Translations under genes and position numbers: made by a program | The notes under the pieces: model-generated | Seen by the model: the letters and a program-made list of their open reading frames with translations, nothing else | Database searches by the model: none | Told to the model about the DNA's origin: nothing | Shown here: positions 34,627-43,673 of the stretch, one piece after another | Numbering within the stretch: position 1 is the first letter of the stretch | Layout: every line of letters begins with the position of its first letter | NCBI RefSeq assembly: GCF_001401155.1 | Contig: NZ_LJRO01000384.1 | Coordinates: forward strand, 1 to 64,000 | From: Pseudomonas tremae | GTDB taxonomy: Bacteria; Pseudomonadota; Gammaproteobacteria; Pseudomonadales; Pseudomonadaceae | DNA length: 64,000 nucleotides | Reading direction: 5' to 3'

Positions 34627-36161
34627 GTATGCGTGCCCCGAGCCTGGAAACGATCGGCGCCAGCAAGTATTTCGGCAGTTTTTGCGCACTGAACGCAGTG
34701 TCGTTCAAAGTCCGCGCCGGCACCGTCCACGCCCTGCTCGGCGAGAACGGGGCCGGCAAGAGCACACTCGTCAAAGGCATCATCGGCTACAGCGCGCTGC
34801 AATCAGGCAGCATTCTGGTCAATAACCGGGAATACGCGATCAACAGCCCTCGAGACTCTCACCAGTTGCAGATCGGTATGGTGTATCAGCACTTCACCGT
34901 CGCGCCGGGGCTGAGCGTTGCTGAAAATCTGGTGTTGTCGCGGGATGATCTACCGTGGCGTATCCACTGGGCCAGCGAGTACGAACGCCTCGAAGCGTTC
35001 ATGGCGAAAATGCCATTTCGGCTCGATATTCATCGGCCGGTCAGCAGCCTGGCCGCCGGTGAGAAACAGAAGCTGGAGATCCTTAAACAGTTGTATCTGG
35101 AACGCCGGCTGATCATTCTCGACGAGCCTACCTCGGTACTCACCCCCCAAGAGGCCGACGAAGTACTGGGGCTTATGCAGGCGATGGCGCACCGTGGCGA
35201 ACTTACTGTGCTGATGATCACCCACAAATTTCGTGAGGTCAGCACCTATGCAGACGACGTGACGGTACTGCGCAAGGGTCGCTGGGTGGGAACAGCGGCA
35301 GTGGCCAAGACCACTACTCGGCAAATGGCCGCCTGGATGATGGGCGAAGCCGAGGTTCGCGGCGTAAGCAACGAGCGCCCGGAGATGCCCTCACGTACAC
35401 CTCAGTTGCAGGTAGAGCGCCTTGATGTACCTGGTGACAAGGGCACCCTGGCCGTGAAAAACCTTTCTCTGGCCGTTCATCCGGGCGAGATCGTCGGTAT
35501 TGCGGGCATCTCTGGCAATGGCCAACGCGAACTTACCGAAGCCCTGCTCGGCCAGCGGCCATTCAGCGCAGGGAAAATAGCGGTTGATGGCCAGCCCTAT
35601 CACGCACGGCGCGAGCAGATGCAGCGCCTGCGGGTGTTCAGCCTGCCCGAAGAACCTTTGCGCAACGCCTGCATCGGCACCTTCAGCGTCGCCGACAATC
35701 TGGCACTGCGCAACTTCGATCAGGCGCCATTGTGTAAGGGCTGGCGCCTTGATCGACGAGCCATCGGTGCTCAGGCAAAAACCTTGATCAAGCAGTTTCA
35801 GGTCTCGCCCAACGACCCGAACAGGCCAATCGGCACCTTGTCCGGAGGGAACGTGCAACGTGCGGTACTGGCCCGCGAGCTGACCCATGACGTGGCTGTG
35901 CTGATCGTCGCCAACCCTGTTTTCGGCCTGGATTTCGCCAGCGTGGCGCTTATTCATCAGCGTCTGATAGATGCGCGCAACAACGGCACAGCGGTCCTGT
36001 TGCTCAGTGAGGACCTTGACGAGCTGCTCAGCCTGGCAGACCGGATCGTGGTCATCCACGACGGCGAACTGGTCTTTGAAACCCGCGCAACAGTCGCCGA
36101 TCGCACCGAACTGGGCCGCCACATGGCCGGCGCCGATCAGCCTTCGGAGCAACCGGCATGA
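34623..36161 (+). CDS. ABC transporter ATPase, double-domain (BMP-type system)
   Basis: A 512-aa ATPase with two nucleotide-binding domains, as in nucleoside and ribose importers. First domain: Walker A GENGAGKST (about 40-48), a Gln-loop in VYQHFT and Walker B LIILDEPTS. The second domain has a degenerate Walker A region GISGNGQREL and signature LSGGNVQRA, which is usual for the class. ATG 34623 overlaps the biuret hydrolase stop (ATGA), and its own stop overlaps the next gene. It is split from the permeases by two enzymes, which links import to hydrolysis. Confidence 0.92.
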   Translation: MSMRAPSLETIGASKYFGSFCALNAVSFKVRAGTVHALLGENGAGKSTLVKGIIGYSALQSGSILVNNREYAINSPRDSHQLQIGMVYQHFTVAPGLSVAENLVLSRDDLPWRIHWASEYERLEAFMAKMPFRLDIHRPVSSLAAGEKQKLEILKQLYLERRLIILDEPTSVLTPQEADEVLGLMQAMAHRGELTVLMITHKFREVSTYADDVTVLRKGRWVGTAAVAKTTTRQMAAWMMGEAEVRGVSNERPEMPSRTPQLQVERLDVPGDKGTLAVKNLSLAVHPGEIVGIAGISGNGQRELTEALLGQRPFSAGKIAVDGQPYHARREQMQRLRVFSLPEEPLRNACIGTFSVADNLALRNFDQAPLCKGWRLDRRAIGAQAKTLIKQFQVSPNDPNRPIGTLSGGNVQRAVLARELTHDVAVLIVANPVFGLDFASVALIHQRLIDARNNGTAVLLLSEDLDELLSLADRIVVIHDGELVFETRATVADRTELGRHMAGADQPSEQPA

Positions 36162-36835
36162 TCCGCATCAATGCGCGCCCGGACAGTTTCAGTTGCGAGC
36201 TGTCGCAGACCGCCGTGGTGATCATCGACATGCAGCGAGATTTTCTCGAGCCCGGCGGGTTTGGCGCTGCACTGGGCAATGACGTCACACTGCTGCAAGC
36301 CATCGTACCTTTGGTGCAGCGGCTGCTTGCGCTGGCTCGCGAACAGGATCTGATCGTGATTCATACCCGAGAATCCCACCCTGCGGACCTGTCCGACTGC
36401 CCACAGGCCAAAATTGATCACGGCTTGCCAGGCTTGCGCATCGGCGACCCTGGCCCGATGGGACGCATACTGATTCAAGGGGAACCCGGTAATCAGATTA
36501 TCGAGGCGCTGACGCCCGTTGCCGGCGAGTGGGTCATCGACAAGCCGGGCAAAGGCATGTTTTTCGCCACTGACCTGCACCTGCGCCTCACTGAGGCGGG
36601 CATCACTCATCTGATTTTCGCTGGCGTCACCACTGAAGTATGCGTGCAGACAAGCATGCGCGAGGCCTGTGATCGGGGTTATCGCTGCCTGCTGATCGAG
36701 GACGCGACCGACAGCTACTTTCCGGCCTTCAAACAGGCCACGCTGGACATGATCACAGCGCAGAACGCAATCGTCGGCCGAGTGGCATCGCTCGCCGACG
36801 TGCAGCAGGCTCTACCTGCAAGGAGTACGCAGTAA
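36158..36835 (+). CDS. Second isochorismatase-like cysteine hydrolase
   Basis: A 225-aa paralogue of the biuret hydrolase with a complete triad: Asp24 in VIIDMQRDF, Lys129 in VIDKPGKGMF and Cys162 in TTEVCVQTSM. The HTRESHPADLSDCP loop corresponds to the BiuH substrate loop but differs, lacking the ANKRWRSQ segment. It may act on triuret, a ureido acid or another carbamoyl compound upstream of biuret. It overlaps the ATPase gene by four bases and the AtzH-like gene by one. Confidence 0.8.
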   Translation: MIRINARPDSFSCELSQTAVVIIDMQRDFLEPGGFGAALGNDVTLLQAIVPLVQRLLALAREQDLIVIHTRESHPADLSDCPQAKIDHGLPGLRIGDPGPMGRILIQGEPGNQIIEALTPVAGEWVIDKPGKGMFFATDLHLRLTEAGITHLIFAGVTTEVCVQTSMREACDRGYRCLLIEDATDSYFPAFKQATLDMITAQNAIVGRVASLADVQQALPARSTQ

Positions 36836-37230
36836 TGGACATCAACCTTCCTCACGTAGTCGCCGAAGTCACCCATGCTTTCGCAGATTACGAACGCGCG
36901 TTGCTGGCGAATGAACTGACCACGCTGGATGCGTACTTCTGGAACTCCGAACAGGCTGTGCGCTACGGCGTCGCAGAGAACCTGCACGGTGCCGACAGCA
37001 TTGCGCGATATCGACGCCAGTGTCAGCCAGTCGGGCCGGGGCGCACGCTGCTGCGTACGGAGGTCAGCACTTTTGGAGAAGACTTCGCCACCGTCAGCAC
37101 CGAATTTCACGATGGCGTTACTCAGCGTCTGGGGCGGCAAATGCAGACCTGGGCACGTCTGGACGGCGGCTGGAAAGTCGTTGCTGCACATGTCAGCATT
37201 GACCTGAGCAGCCTGGAGCCACGCCCTTGA
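36835..37230 (+). CDS. AtzH-like (DUF3225) protein
   Basis: A 131-aa SnoaL/NTF2-fold protein: YERALLANELTTLDAYFWNSEQAVRYG, GPGRTLLRTEVSTFGEDFATVSTEF and a C-terminal WKVVAAHVS. The pattern is that of AtzH-like proteins found beside cyanuric acid and biuret genes. AtzH has been linked to reactions of carboxylated urea intermediates, so a role in handling an unstable carboxy-intermediate is plausible. Its stop overlaps the TTG of the GntR gene. Confidence 0.75.
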   Translation: MDINLPHVVAEVTHAFADYERALLANELTTLDAYFWNSEQAVRYGVAENLHGADSIARYRRQCQPVGPGRTLLRTEVSTFGEDFATVSTEFHDGVTQRLGRQMQTWARLDGGWKVVAAHVSIDLSSLEPRP

Positions 37231-37913
37231 ATCCCCCGAACACCACCAATGCACTGGCAGAAGACGTCTATCGCCGGCTGAAACAGGAGATTTTCGACTT
37301 TTATCTGCTGCCCTATGACAGGTTCACCGAAACGCAATTGGCGGACCGTTACCAGGTCTCCCGAACCCCGGTGCGCGACGCGCTGTACCGCCTGCAACGC
37401 GAGGGTTACCTGGACGTGGAGTTCCGTCGCGGCTGGTCGGTCAGGCCGCTGGATTTCAACCAGATCGACCAGCTCTATGACTTGCGTATCGTGCTTGAGT
37501 GCGCGGCGATCGAACGTATCTGCGCATCCGCCGACGTGCATCCCGAGCTCACCACTCTGCGAGAGCACTGGTTGATTGATCGCGACAGTTGGCAGACCGA
37601 CATGCAAGTCGTCGCCGACCTCGACGAACAGTTCCACACCCAACTGGTCGCAGCCTCGGGCAATCTGGAAATGGCCCGTATTCATCAGGAAGTCACCGAA
37701 CGCATCCGCATCGTCAGGCGGCTCGACTTCTTCAAAAGCGCCCGCATCGAACACACCTACCTTGAGCACGCCGCCATTCTCAATGCACTTCAGGCGCGCA
37801 AGCGCGACGAAGCGCTCCTGCTACTGCGCTCGCACGTGGAGATCAGCAAACTGGAAGTGCGCAAACTGACGATATCCATGCTCAGCGACGCGCGACGGCG
37901 CTATGAGGCGTGA
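37227..37913 (+). CDS. GntR-family regulator, FCD type
   Basis: A 228-aa transcription factor with an N-terminal winged helix (TETQLADRYQVSRTPVRDALYRLQREGYL) and a C-terminal all-helical FCD ligand domain with conserved Asp/His metal positions. The start is TTG 37227, coupled to the upstream stop. It is the last gene of the ten-gene operon and probably represses it in the absence of the substrate, via the TGTATACA site before the first gene. Confidence 0.88.
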   Translation: MNPPNTTNALAEDVYRRLKQEIFDFYLLPYDRFTETQLADRYQVSRTPVRDALYRLQREGYLDVEFRRGWSVRPLDFNQIDQLYDLRIVLECAAIERICASADVHPELTTLREHWLIDRDSWQTDMQVVADLDEQFHTQLVAASGNLEMARIHQEVTERIRIVRRLDFFKSARIEHTYLEHAAILNALQARKRDEALLLLRSHVEISKLEVRKLTISMLSDARRRYEA

Positions 37914-37977
37914 GAAGAACGCTGCCGCCTTCTAGAACACTTCATTCACACGCCTCATTCACCATCCGTTGATCATC

Positions 37978-38006
37978 GCCGCGCCATGGCCGTTATGGCG
38001 CGCGGC
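37978..38006 (+). terminator. GC-rich hairpin after the nitrogen operon
   Basis: GCCGCGCCAT / ATGGCGCGCGGC with a seven-base loop and no T-run. It is a possible operon end or REP-like palindrome. The rest of the 364-base gap 37914-38277 shows nothing I can name. Confidence 0.4.
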
Positions 38007-38277
38007 CCGCTATGCTCCGCCACATGGGCCAATGAATAACAGCCTGATTGCGCGTTCGTCGCAATGACCACTCAGGCAGCCTGATTTCCCGTCAGCGATG
38101 CTCTTCTTCGTGCAAGCCATCATCAACTCCGCATCTCCGTCAGGCCAGTTGCTGTCTTTTGCAACCTTTCATTGGCGTGCCGGTCGGACTATTCAGCAAT
38201 TGATGGCATTTAGTTATCACCCGGCATTGAGGCGATGAAATACCGGGCACCGTTGAGTGAATTACAGGAATAGTCAG

Positions 38278-40521
38278 ATGAGCCATCAGGGCGACGAGCG
38301 CGACCAGAGCGCACCTTCGAATCATGACCGCATCGCAGAGGTGTTGAAGGCTGCCGCCCACTCTGCGTGCTGTTCTCTGGGTTCGCTGATGGTGCCAGGG
38401 GCATCAGGTTGGGAACAGACTGCCCGCTTTGGCAGCGGAGACTGTTCTGTCGACGAGGTGTCGCTAAGAACGCTGTCGTCTTATGGCGATGTGGTATGGG
38501 TAGGCCACGACAGCCCCAAGGCCCCTCTGCAAGACAGCGACCGATGCACCCTGATCTACGTTGCCATACGCGGGTCGATGCGCGAGTTGCTGGGTGCTGT
38601 TCTACTGAGCAGTAGCGACCCCAAAGCAAGCTTCAGTGCTGCGCAACGGTACGCGCTTCAGACCCACGCGGCTCACCTGAGCACCTACCTGCAACCTGAT
38701 CGTGAGGCCGAAACCACCAACCCGCTGTTGGGCTCCATCGAAAGGCTGCGGCTGCTTGAATCAGTGGTCATCAATGCCAACGACGCGATTCTGATCACCG
38801 AAGCCGAGCCGATCGATCTGCCGGGGCCTCGCATCGTCTATTGCAACCCGGCGTTCCTGGCTATAACGGGTTTTACCGAAGCAGAAGTCATCGGGCAGAC
38901 ACCCCGGATACTTCAATGCGAAGACACCAGCCGTGAAACCCTGGACGTAATCCGCGAAGCGCTCACTCACTGGCGGCCGGTCGAAGTCGAACTGGTCAAC
39001 ACGCGCAAGGACGGCAGTCAGTTCTGGGTCGAACTGAGCATCGTGCCGGTGGCCAACGAGAAAGGCTGGTTTACTCACTGGGTCTCCGTGCAGCGGGATA
39101 TCACCGAGCGCAAGGAGTCTCAGCACCTGGCTCAACGAGCGCGTCTGGAATGGGAAGAAAAACTGGCCCTGCAGAGCCGCCTGGAAGAGCGCGAGCGCAT
39201 CTCGGAGGAGCTCGCCTATATCGCGTTCCATGATGAACTGACTTCACTCTACAACCGCGCCTACCTCATGAATGAGTTGACCCAGGCATTTGAAAACCTT
39301 GACCCGCAATACGAACGTGCGACGGTGCTGTTTCTGGACCTGGACGGGTTCAAAGTCGTCAATGACAGCATGGGCCATCTGGCCGGCGACCAGTTGCTGA
39401 AGCGCGTGGCCAACCGGTTGCAAAACTGTGTACGTTCCAATGATGTGCTGGCACGAATTGGTGGTGACGAGTTTGCAATATTGCTGATGGGCAAGGATCA
39501 GCCGGAGACGGCAGTCAGAATGGCAGAGCGCATTGTCAGTCAGTTGCATGCAGCCATTCAGATCGAAGGTCAGGACATCTTCATATCCTGCAGCATCGGC
39601 ATAGTCACCGCCTGCGACAGCCACTCAAAGCCGGAGGACTTGCTGCGTGACGCAGACGTAGCCATGTATTCTGCGAAGAAACAAGGCAGAGGACGCTGGA
39701 GCATCTTCAACGCCTCGATGCGCGAAGCGGCAATTGATACGCTGGTGATCCAGAACGCCTTGCGCCAGGCCCTCGAAGACAAGGACTTCCTGGTTTTCTA
39801 CCAACCCATCTACAGCAGCGACAGTGAAGATCTGGTGGGCGTCGAGGCGTTGGTCAGATGGGATCACCCCTCAATGGGCATTATTTCACCGGATGCGTTC
39901 ATCCCTATTGCCGAAGACCTCGGCATCATTCACGAGTTGGGCGAATGGGTCATGAACAAAGCCTGTAGCGAGGTGCAGGCATGGCGCAAGGCGTTCTCTC
40001 ATCTGGACTTGAGACTCAACGTCAATGTGTCCGGGAAAGAACTCAGCCATCCCGGATTCGTCGATCAGGTTACCCGGATCATTGCGGTAACCGGGTTGCC
40101 TGCAACGCAACTTCAAATAGAAGTCACCGAATCGGTCTTTCTTTATCAACCGGACGAGATAGCAGAGATTCTCCGCCAGATTCGACAGCTCGGCGTGCGG
40201 GTGGCACTGGACGACTTCGGCACCGGTTACAGCTCACTGGGCTACATAGACCGTTACCCTATCGATGCAGTGAAGATAGACCGGTCTTTCGTCTCGCGCA
40301 TGATGACCTACGACCGGAGCGAGGCGATCGTCAGCAGTATCCTGTCTCTGGGACGTGCGCTTGATCTGGATATAACCGCTGAAGGCGTGGAAACAGAGGA
40401 ACAGTACAACCGTCTGCATAAAATGGGCTGCCCGTATTTTCAGGGCTACTTTCTGAACAGACCCATGCGGTCAGAAGCACTTGAGCACGTTATCAGGTCT
40501 GTCGCGGTATGCGGTGCCTGA
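38278..40521 (+). CDS. PAS-GGDEF-EAL c-di-GMP protein
   Basis: A 747-aa cytoplasmic signalling protein without membrane helices. Order: a GAF-like N-terminal region (about 1-145), a PAS domain (about 160-285, ending DITERKESQ), GGDEF with intact motif (395-399) and EAL with intact motif VEALVRWDHP (Glu523) plus the DDFGTGYSSL loop and EGVET. Both catalytic motifs look intact, so it could make and degrade c-di-GMP, with the PAS and GAF parts sensing. I chose ATG 38278 (CAGGAA upstream) over GTG 38257. Confidence 0.9.
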   Translation: MSHQGDERDQSAPSNHDRIAEVLKAAAHSACCSLGSLMVPGASGWEQTARFGSGDCSVDEVSLRTLSSYGDVVWVGHDSPKAPLQDSDRCTLIYVAIRGSMRELLGAVLLSSSDPKASFSAAQRYALQTHAAHLSTYLQPDREAETTNPLLGSIERLRLLESVVINANDAILITEAEPIDLPGPRIVYCNPAFLAITGFTEAEVIGQTPRILQCEDTSRETLDVIREALTHWRPVEVELVNTRKDGSQFWVELSIVPVANEKGWFTHWVSVQRDITERKESQHLAQRARLEWEEKLALQSRLEERERISEELAYIAFHDELTSLYNRAYLMNELTQAFENLDPQYERATVLFLDLDGFKVVNDSMGHLAGDQLLKRVANRLQNCVRSNDVLARIGGDEFAILLMGKDQPETAVRMAERIVSQLHAAIQIEGQDIFISCSIGIVTACDSHSKPEDLLRDADVAMYSAKKQGRGRWSIFNASMREAAIDTLVIQNALRQALEDKDFLVFYQPIYSSDSEDLVGVEALVRWDHPSMGIISPDAFIPIAEDLGIIHELGEWVMNKACSEVQAWRKAFSHLDLRLNVNVSGKELSHPGFVDQVTRIIAVTGLPATQLQIEVTESVFLYQPDEIAEILRQIRQLGVRVALDDFGTGYSSLGYIDRYPIDAVKIDRSFVSRMMTYDRSEAIVSSILSLGRALDLDITAEGVETEEQYNRLHKMGCPYFQGYFLNRPMRSEALEHVIRSVAVCGA

Positions 40522-40565
40522 CCCCGCAATCAAATGATTTGCTGCAGGGTTTGTGGCCATCAAGC

Positions 40566-40587
40566 GGGGTAGAGGTATGCCTACCCC
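40566..40587. terminator. Hairpin between convergent EAL and gluconate permease genes
   Basis: GGGGTAG / CTACCCC with an eight-base loop, in the 106-base gap between two convergent genes. The T-run is poor. Confidence 0.45.
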
Positions 40588-40627
40588 CGTTACATAAACG
40601 GCCATTTCACCGAGGCGGCCAACTCCC

Positions 40628-42001
40628 TCACACCAGCCAGTGCCACAACAGCAACGTTCCTATCAGCCCTGTCACCGAGACAATCGTTTGCAGCACGGAC
40701 CAGACCCAGAGGGTCTGCTTCAGTTGCAGGCCAAAGTATTCACGGACCATCCAGAAGCCGGCATCGTTTACATGGCAGAAGAACACCGAACCTGCACCAA
40801 TTACCAGGGCAATCAGCGATGCCTGGATCGGCGCAAGCCCGGCCATCATCGGTGCAAGAATGCCCGCTGTGGTGGTGGTCGCCACAGTGGCTGAACCAGT
40901 GGCCTGGCGCAACGCCACGGCGATCAGCCAGGCCAGCAGCAGGTAAGGCATATGCGCGCCTTCTGCGACCTTGCTAATGGTCTGACTGACCCCGGCATCC
41001 AGCAATGTCTGTTTCAAGCCACCACCGGCACCGATGGTCAGCAACAGTACGGCGATAGGCGCAAGGCTTTTACGCAGCGTCCCGCCGACATGCTCGCGGG
41101 ATAGCCCATTCGCCCAGCCCAGGCAAACCGTTGCTGCCAGCACCGCGATACCCAGAGCGACCAGCGGCTCACCGAGAAACTTCAAGGTCAGTGCGATGTT
41201 GCTTTCAGGCTCCATCGTCACCTTGGCCAGGGTGCTGCCGAGCATGAGAATCACTGGCAGCAGAATAATCAACAGCGAGATGCCGAACCCCGGCTGGCGA
41301 CGGTTATCGGGTCTGGCACTGAACAACTCGCCCAGCTCGGCGGGTTCTTCAATGTGCATGCGCTTCGACAACCAATTGCCATACAGCGGGCCTGCGAAAA
41401 TCACCGCTGGCACCGCAATGCAGAACCCCAACAGCATGGTCAGGCCCAGGTCTGCGTGCAAGGCACTGACCGCGATCAGCGGTCCTGGGTGGGGTGGCAT
41501 CAATGCGTGCAGCGTGGTCATGCCAGCAAGTGCCGGAATAGCGATTTTCAGCAGCGGCTGCCCGGACTGACGCGCCATCACGAAGATGATCGGCACCATC
41601 AGGACCAGTCCCACTTCAAAGAACAACGGCAGGCCAATGACCATTGCCACCAGCGCCATAATCCAGGGCAGCGTCCTGCCCTTGCCCAACTTGAGCAAGG
41701 TGGAAGCAATCCGGTCCGCAGCACCGGACTCGGCCATCAAGGCCCCCAGCATCGCACCCAGCGCGATAATGATCCCCGCTTCACCGAGAATGCTGCCTGC
41801 ACCCTTGCTGAATGCCTTGGCAACCGACTCGGCGGGCAAACCAGCGCCTATTCCGGCGATGAACGTACCCACGAGAATCGATAGAAACGGAGGAAGCCTG
41901 GTAGCGCTGATCAGCACGATGATCGTGGTGATCGCAATCAGGCAACAAATAATCAGTCGGGTGTCATGGAACACCCAGGCCGCAGAAGACAGATCCAACA
42001 C
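40628..42001 (-). CDS. Gluconate:proton symporter, GntP family
   Basis: A 457-aa inner-membrane carrier with about 12-14 helices. Family features include GAGLPAESVAKAFSKGAGSILGEAG, the MPPHPGPL segment and RQATGSATVATTTTAGI near the C-terminal third (cited by RQATGSATVA). It imports gluconate or related sugar acids. The start is GTG at 42001 with AGGGGT upstream. A periplasmic gluconolactonase gene lies 1.7 kb away on the same strand and could supply its substrate. Confidence 0.9.
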   Translation of the reverse strand: MLDLSSAAWVFHDTRLIICCLIAITTIIVLISATRLPPFLSILVGTFIAGIGAGLPAESVAKAFSKGAGSILGEAGIIIALGAMLGALMAESGAADRIASTLLKLGKGRTLPWIMALVAMVIGLPLFFEVGLVLMVPIIFVMARQSGQPLLKIAIPALAGMTTLHALMPPHPGPLIAVSALHADLGLTMLLGFCIAVPAVIFAGPLYGNWLSKRMHIEEPAELGELFSARPDNRRQPGFGISLLIILLPVILMLGSTLAKVTMEPESNIALTLKFLGEPLVALGIAVLAATVCLGWANGLSREHVGGTLRKSLAPIAVLLLTIGAGGGLKQTLLDAGVSQTISKVAEGAHMPYLLLAWLIAVALRQATGSATVATTTTAGILAPMMAGLAPIQASLIALVIGAGSVFFCHVNDAGFWMVREYFGLQLKQTLWVWSVLQTIVSVTGLIGTLLLWHWLV

Positions 42002-42062
42002 AGTACCCCTAACGTTTGGTATCCAGCTCAGGCGCTTTCAACGCCGAGAGACAGAAAGATTC

Positions 42063-42077
42063 GAAACAATTGGTTTC
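42063..42077. promoter_or_regulatory. Candidate operator upstream of the gluconate permease
   Basis: GAAACCAATTGTTTC (minus-strand reading), arms GAAAC and GTTTC around a five-base centre, about 60 bases before the permease start. The arms match those of the Pseudomonas PtxS-type LacI-family operator TGAAACCGGTTTCA, but the centre is longer. The remaining 42002-42362 gap shows nothing else clear. Confidence 0.4.
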
Positions 42078-42362
42078 AATTCATCAAAAGATACCGGAAT
42101 ACCCACAAGCGTCGCAGCTAAATATTCAGTTTGCCGACTTCGTCTGCACTTGAGTGCCTGGCAGTTTCGGCAGTCGTCCGGGCCATGAAGTCCATCCGTT
42201 CCAGGCAAGATGCGCCCTACAACTGATGTGGGTATAGTGGAAATGCAACGAGCGTTCAGAGTGTGCGGTCAAAGCGACAGGGCCTGCGATCAACCCGGCA
42301 TTGCCTCACATTTGTCTGGTCAGCGCCACGATCAGTTAGCGGATCACTCGACAGGAAATCAG

Positions 42363-43640
42363 ATGACCTCATCCAGCCAGCGTCTTGCCCTGCTTGAAGC
42401 CGTGGTCGAGCAGTCGTTCAATGCGGTACTGATAACCGACGCCAAGCTGACCGAAGGGGGTCCGTTCATTGTTTATGTCAATCCGGCATTCTGTGCGATG
42501 ACGGGTTATACAGCAGAGCAATTGATCGGCCTGTCGCCAAAATTCCTGCAAGGTGCGGACACCGACCCTCAGGTAATAGCGCGGATGCGCCAGTGTTTGA
42601 GCGATAAACTCTTTTTTGAAGGATCGACAGTCAACTACCGCGCCGATGGCAGCCCGTATATTGTCGAGTGGAAAATCTCTCCGGTGCATGACGATGCAGG
42701 CAACCTGTGCAACTTCGTGTCGGTCCAGCAAAACATCAGCCCTCGCGTCCAGGCTGAGCGCGAGCAACACCTGTTGGCACAAGCACTGAATGCGGCGTTA
42801 GACCCGATTATCATCACAGATCGCAACGCGCTTATTGTATTTGCCAACGAAGCTTTTCAGCAGGTCACGGGCTACAGCTCGACAGAGATCATTGGTCAAA
42901 ACCCGCGAATGCTTCGTTCAGGCAAACACGATGAACTGTTTTATGGACAATTCCATGAAGCGCTGGCAAGCGGCGAGCCGTTTCGCACCACCTTCATCAA
43001 CAAGCGCAAGGACGGCTCGCTGTTTTATGCGGAACACAGCATCTCTCCGCTGCGCAACGTCGAAGGCACCCTCACTCATTACGTCAGCATCAGCCAAGAC
43101 GTGACGACACGGCTGGGTCGCGAACAGAAGTTACTGGAGATTGCTCACAGCGATACACTCACTGGCCTGGACAATCGAAGGTCCGCCGAACATACCCTGG
43201 AGCGCATGATCAGTACCGCGTGGATAACGGGTAATCCGTTCAGCCTCATCATCTGTGATATCGACCATTTCAAGCGAGTCAATGACCAGCACGGACACCC
43301 TGCTGGCGACGCCGCCCTGAAAAGCGTTGCGTCCATGTTCAAACACCAGATTCGTACGCACGATGTGGCGGCCCGTTGGGGCGGCGAAGAGTTTCTGATC
43401 CTTGTGCCCGACAGCTCACTGAAACAGGCAGTCGAACTGGCGGAGCGCGTTCGCAAGGGCGTTGAAGGTCTGGAGATACCGGAAACCGGCTCGGTGACCA
43501 TTTCTCTAGGCGTGGCAGCACTGGACCCCGGAGAAACGGCAGCGAGCCTCATTCAGCGAGCGGAAAAGGCGCTTTATCAAGCCAAGCGCCTTGGCCGGAA
43601 CCGTGTAGAGAGTGCGAAGACCGACCACACGGCTTATTGA
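42363..43640 (+). CDS. Diguanylate cyclase with two PAS domains
   Basis: A 425-aa soluble PAS-PAS-GGDEF protein. PAS1 (about 10-125) has AFCAMTGYTAEQLIG and a FLQGADTDP loop like LOV domains but lacks the flavin-binding Cys. PAS2 (about 135-250) ends SISQDVTTR. The GGEEF motif (340-344) is intact, so c-di-GMP synthesis is expected. No EAL domain. I chose ATG 42363 (AGGA upstream) because the longer frame from 42210 adds 51 residues without domain similarity. Confidence 0.9.
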   Translation: MTSSSQRLALLEAVVEQSFNAVLITDAKLTEGGPFIVYVNPAFCAMTGYTAEQLIGLSPKFLQGADTDPQVIARMRQCLSDKLFFEGSTVNYRADGSPYIVEWKISPVHDDAGNLCNFVSVQQNISPRVQAEREQHLLAQALNAALDPIIITDRNALIVFANEAFQQVTGYSSTEIIGQNPRMLRSGKHDELFYGQFHEALASGEPFRTTFINKRKDGSLFYAEHSISPLRNVEGTLTHYVSISQDVTTRLGREQKLLEIAHSDTLTGLDNRRSAEHTLERMISTAWITGNPFSLIICDIDHFKRVNDQHGHPAGDAALKSVASMFKHQIRTHDVAARWGGEEFLILVPDSSLKQAVELAERVRKGVEGLEIPETGSVTISLGVAALDPGETAASLIQRAEKALYQAKRLGRNRVESAKTDHTAY

Positions 43641-43673
43641 TACGACCGCGTGCCGTGATCTGACGCCCTGGTC

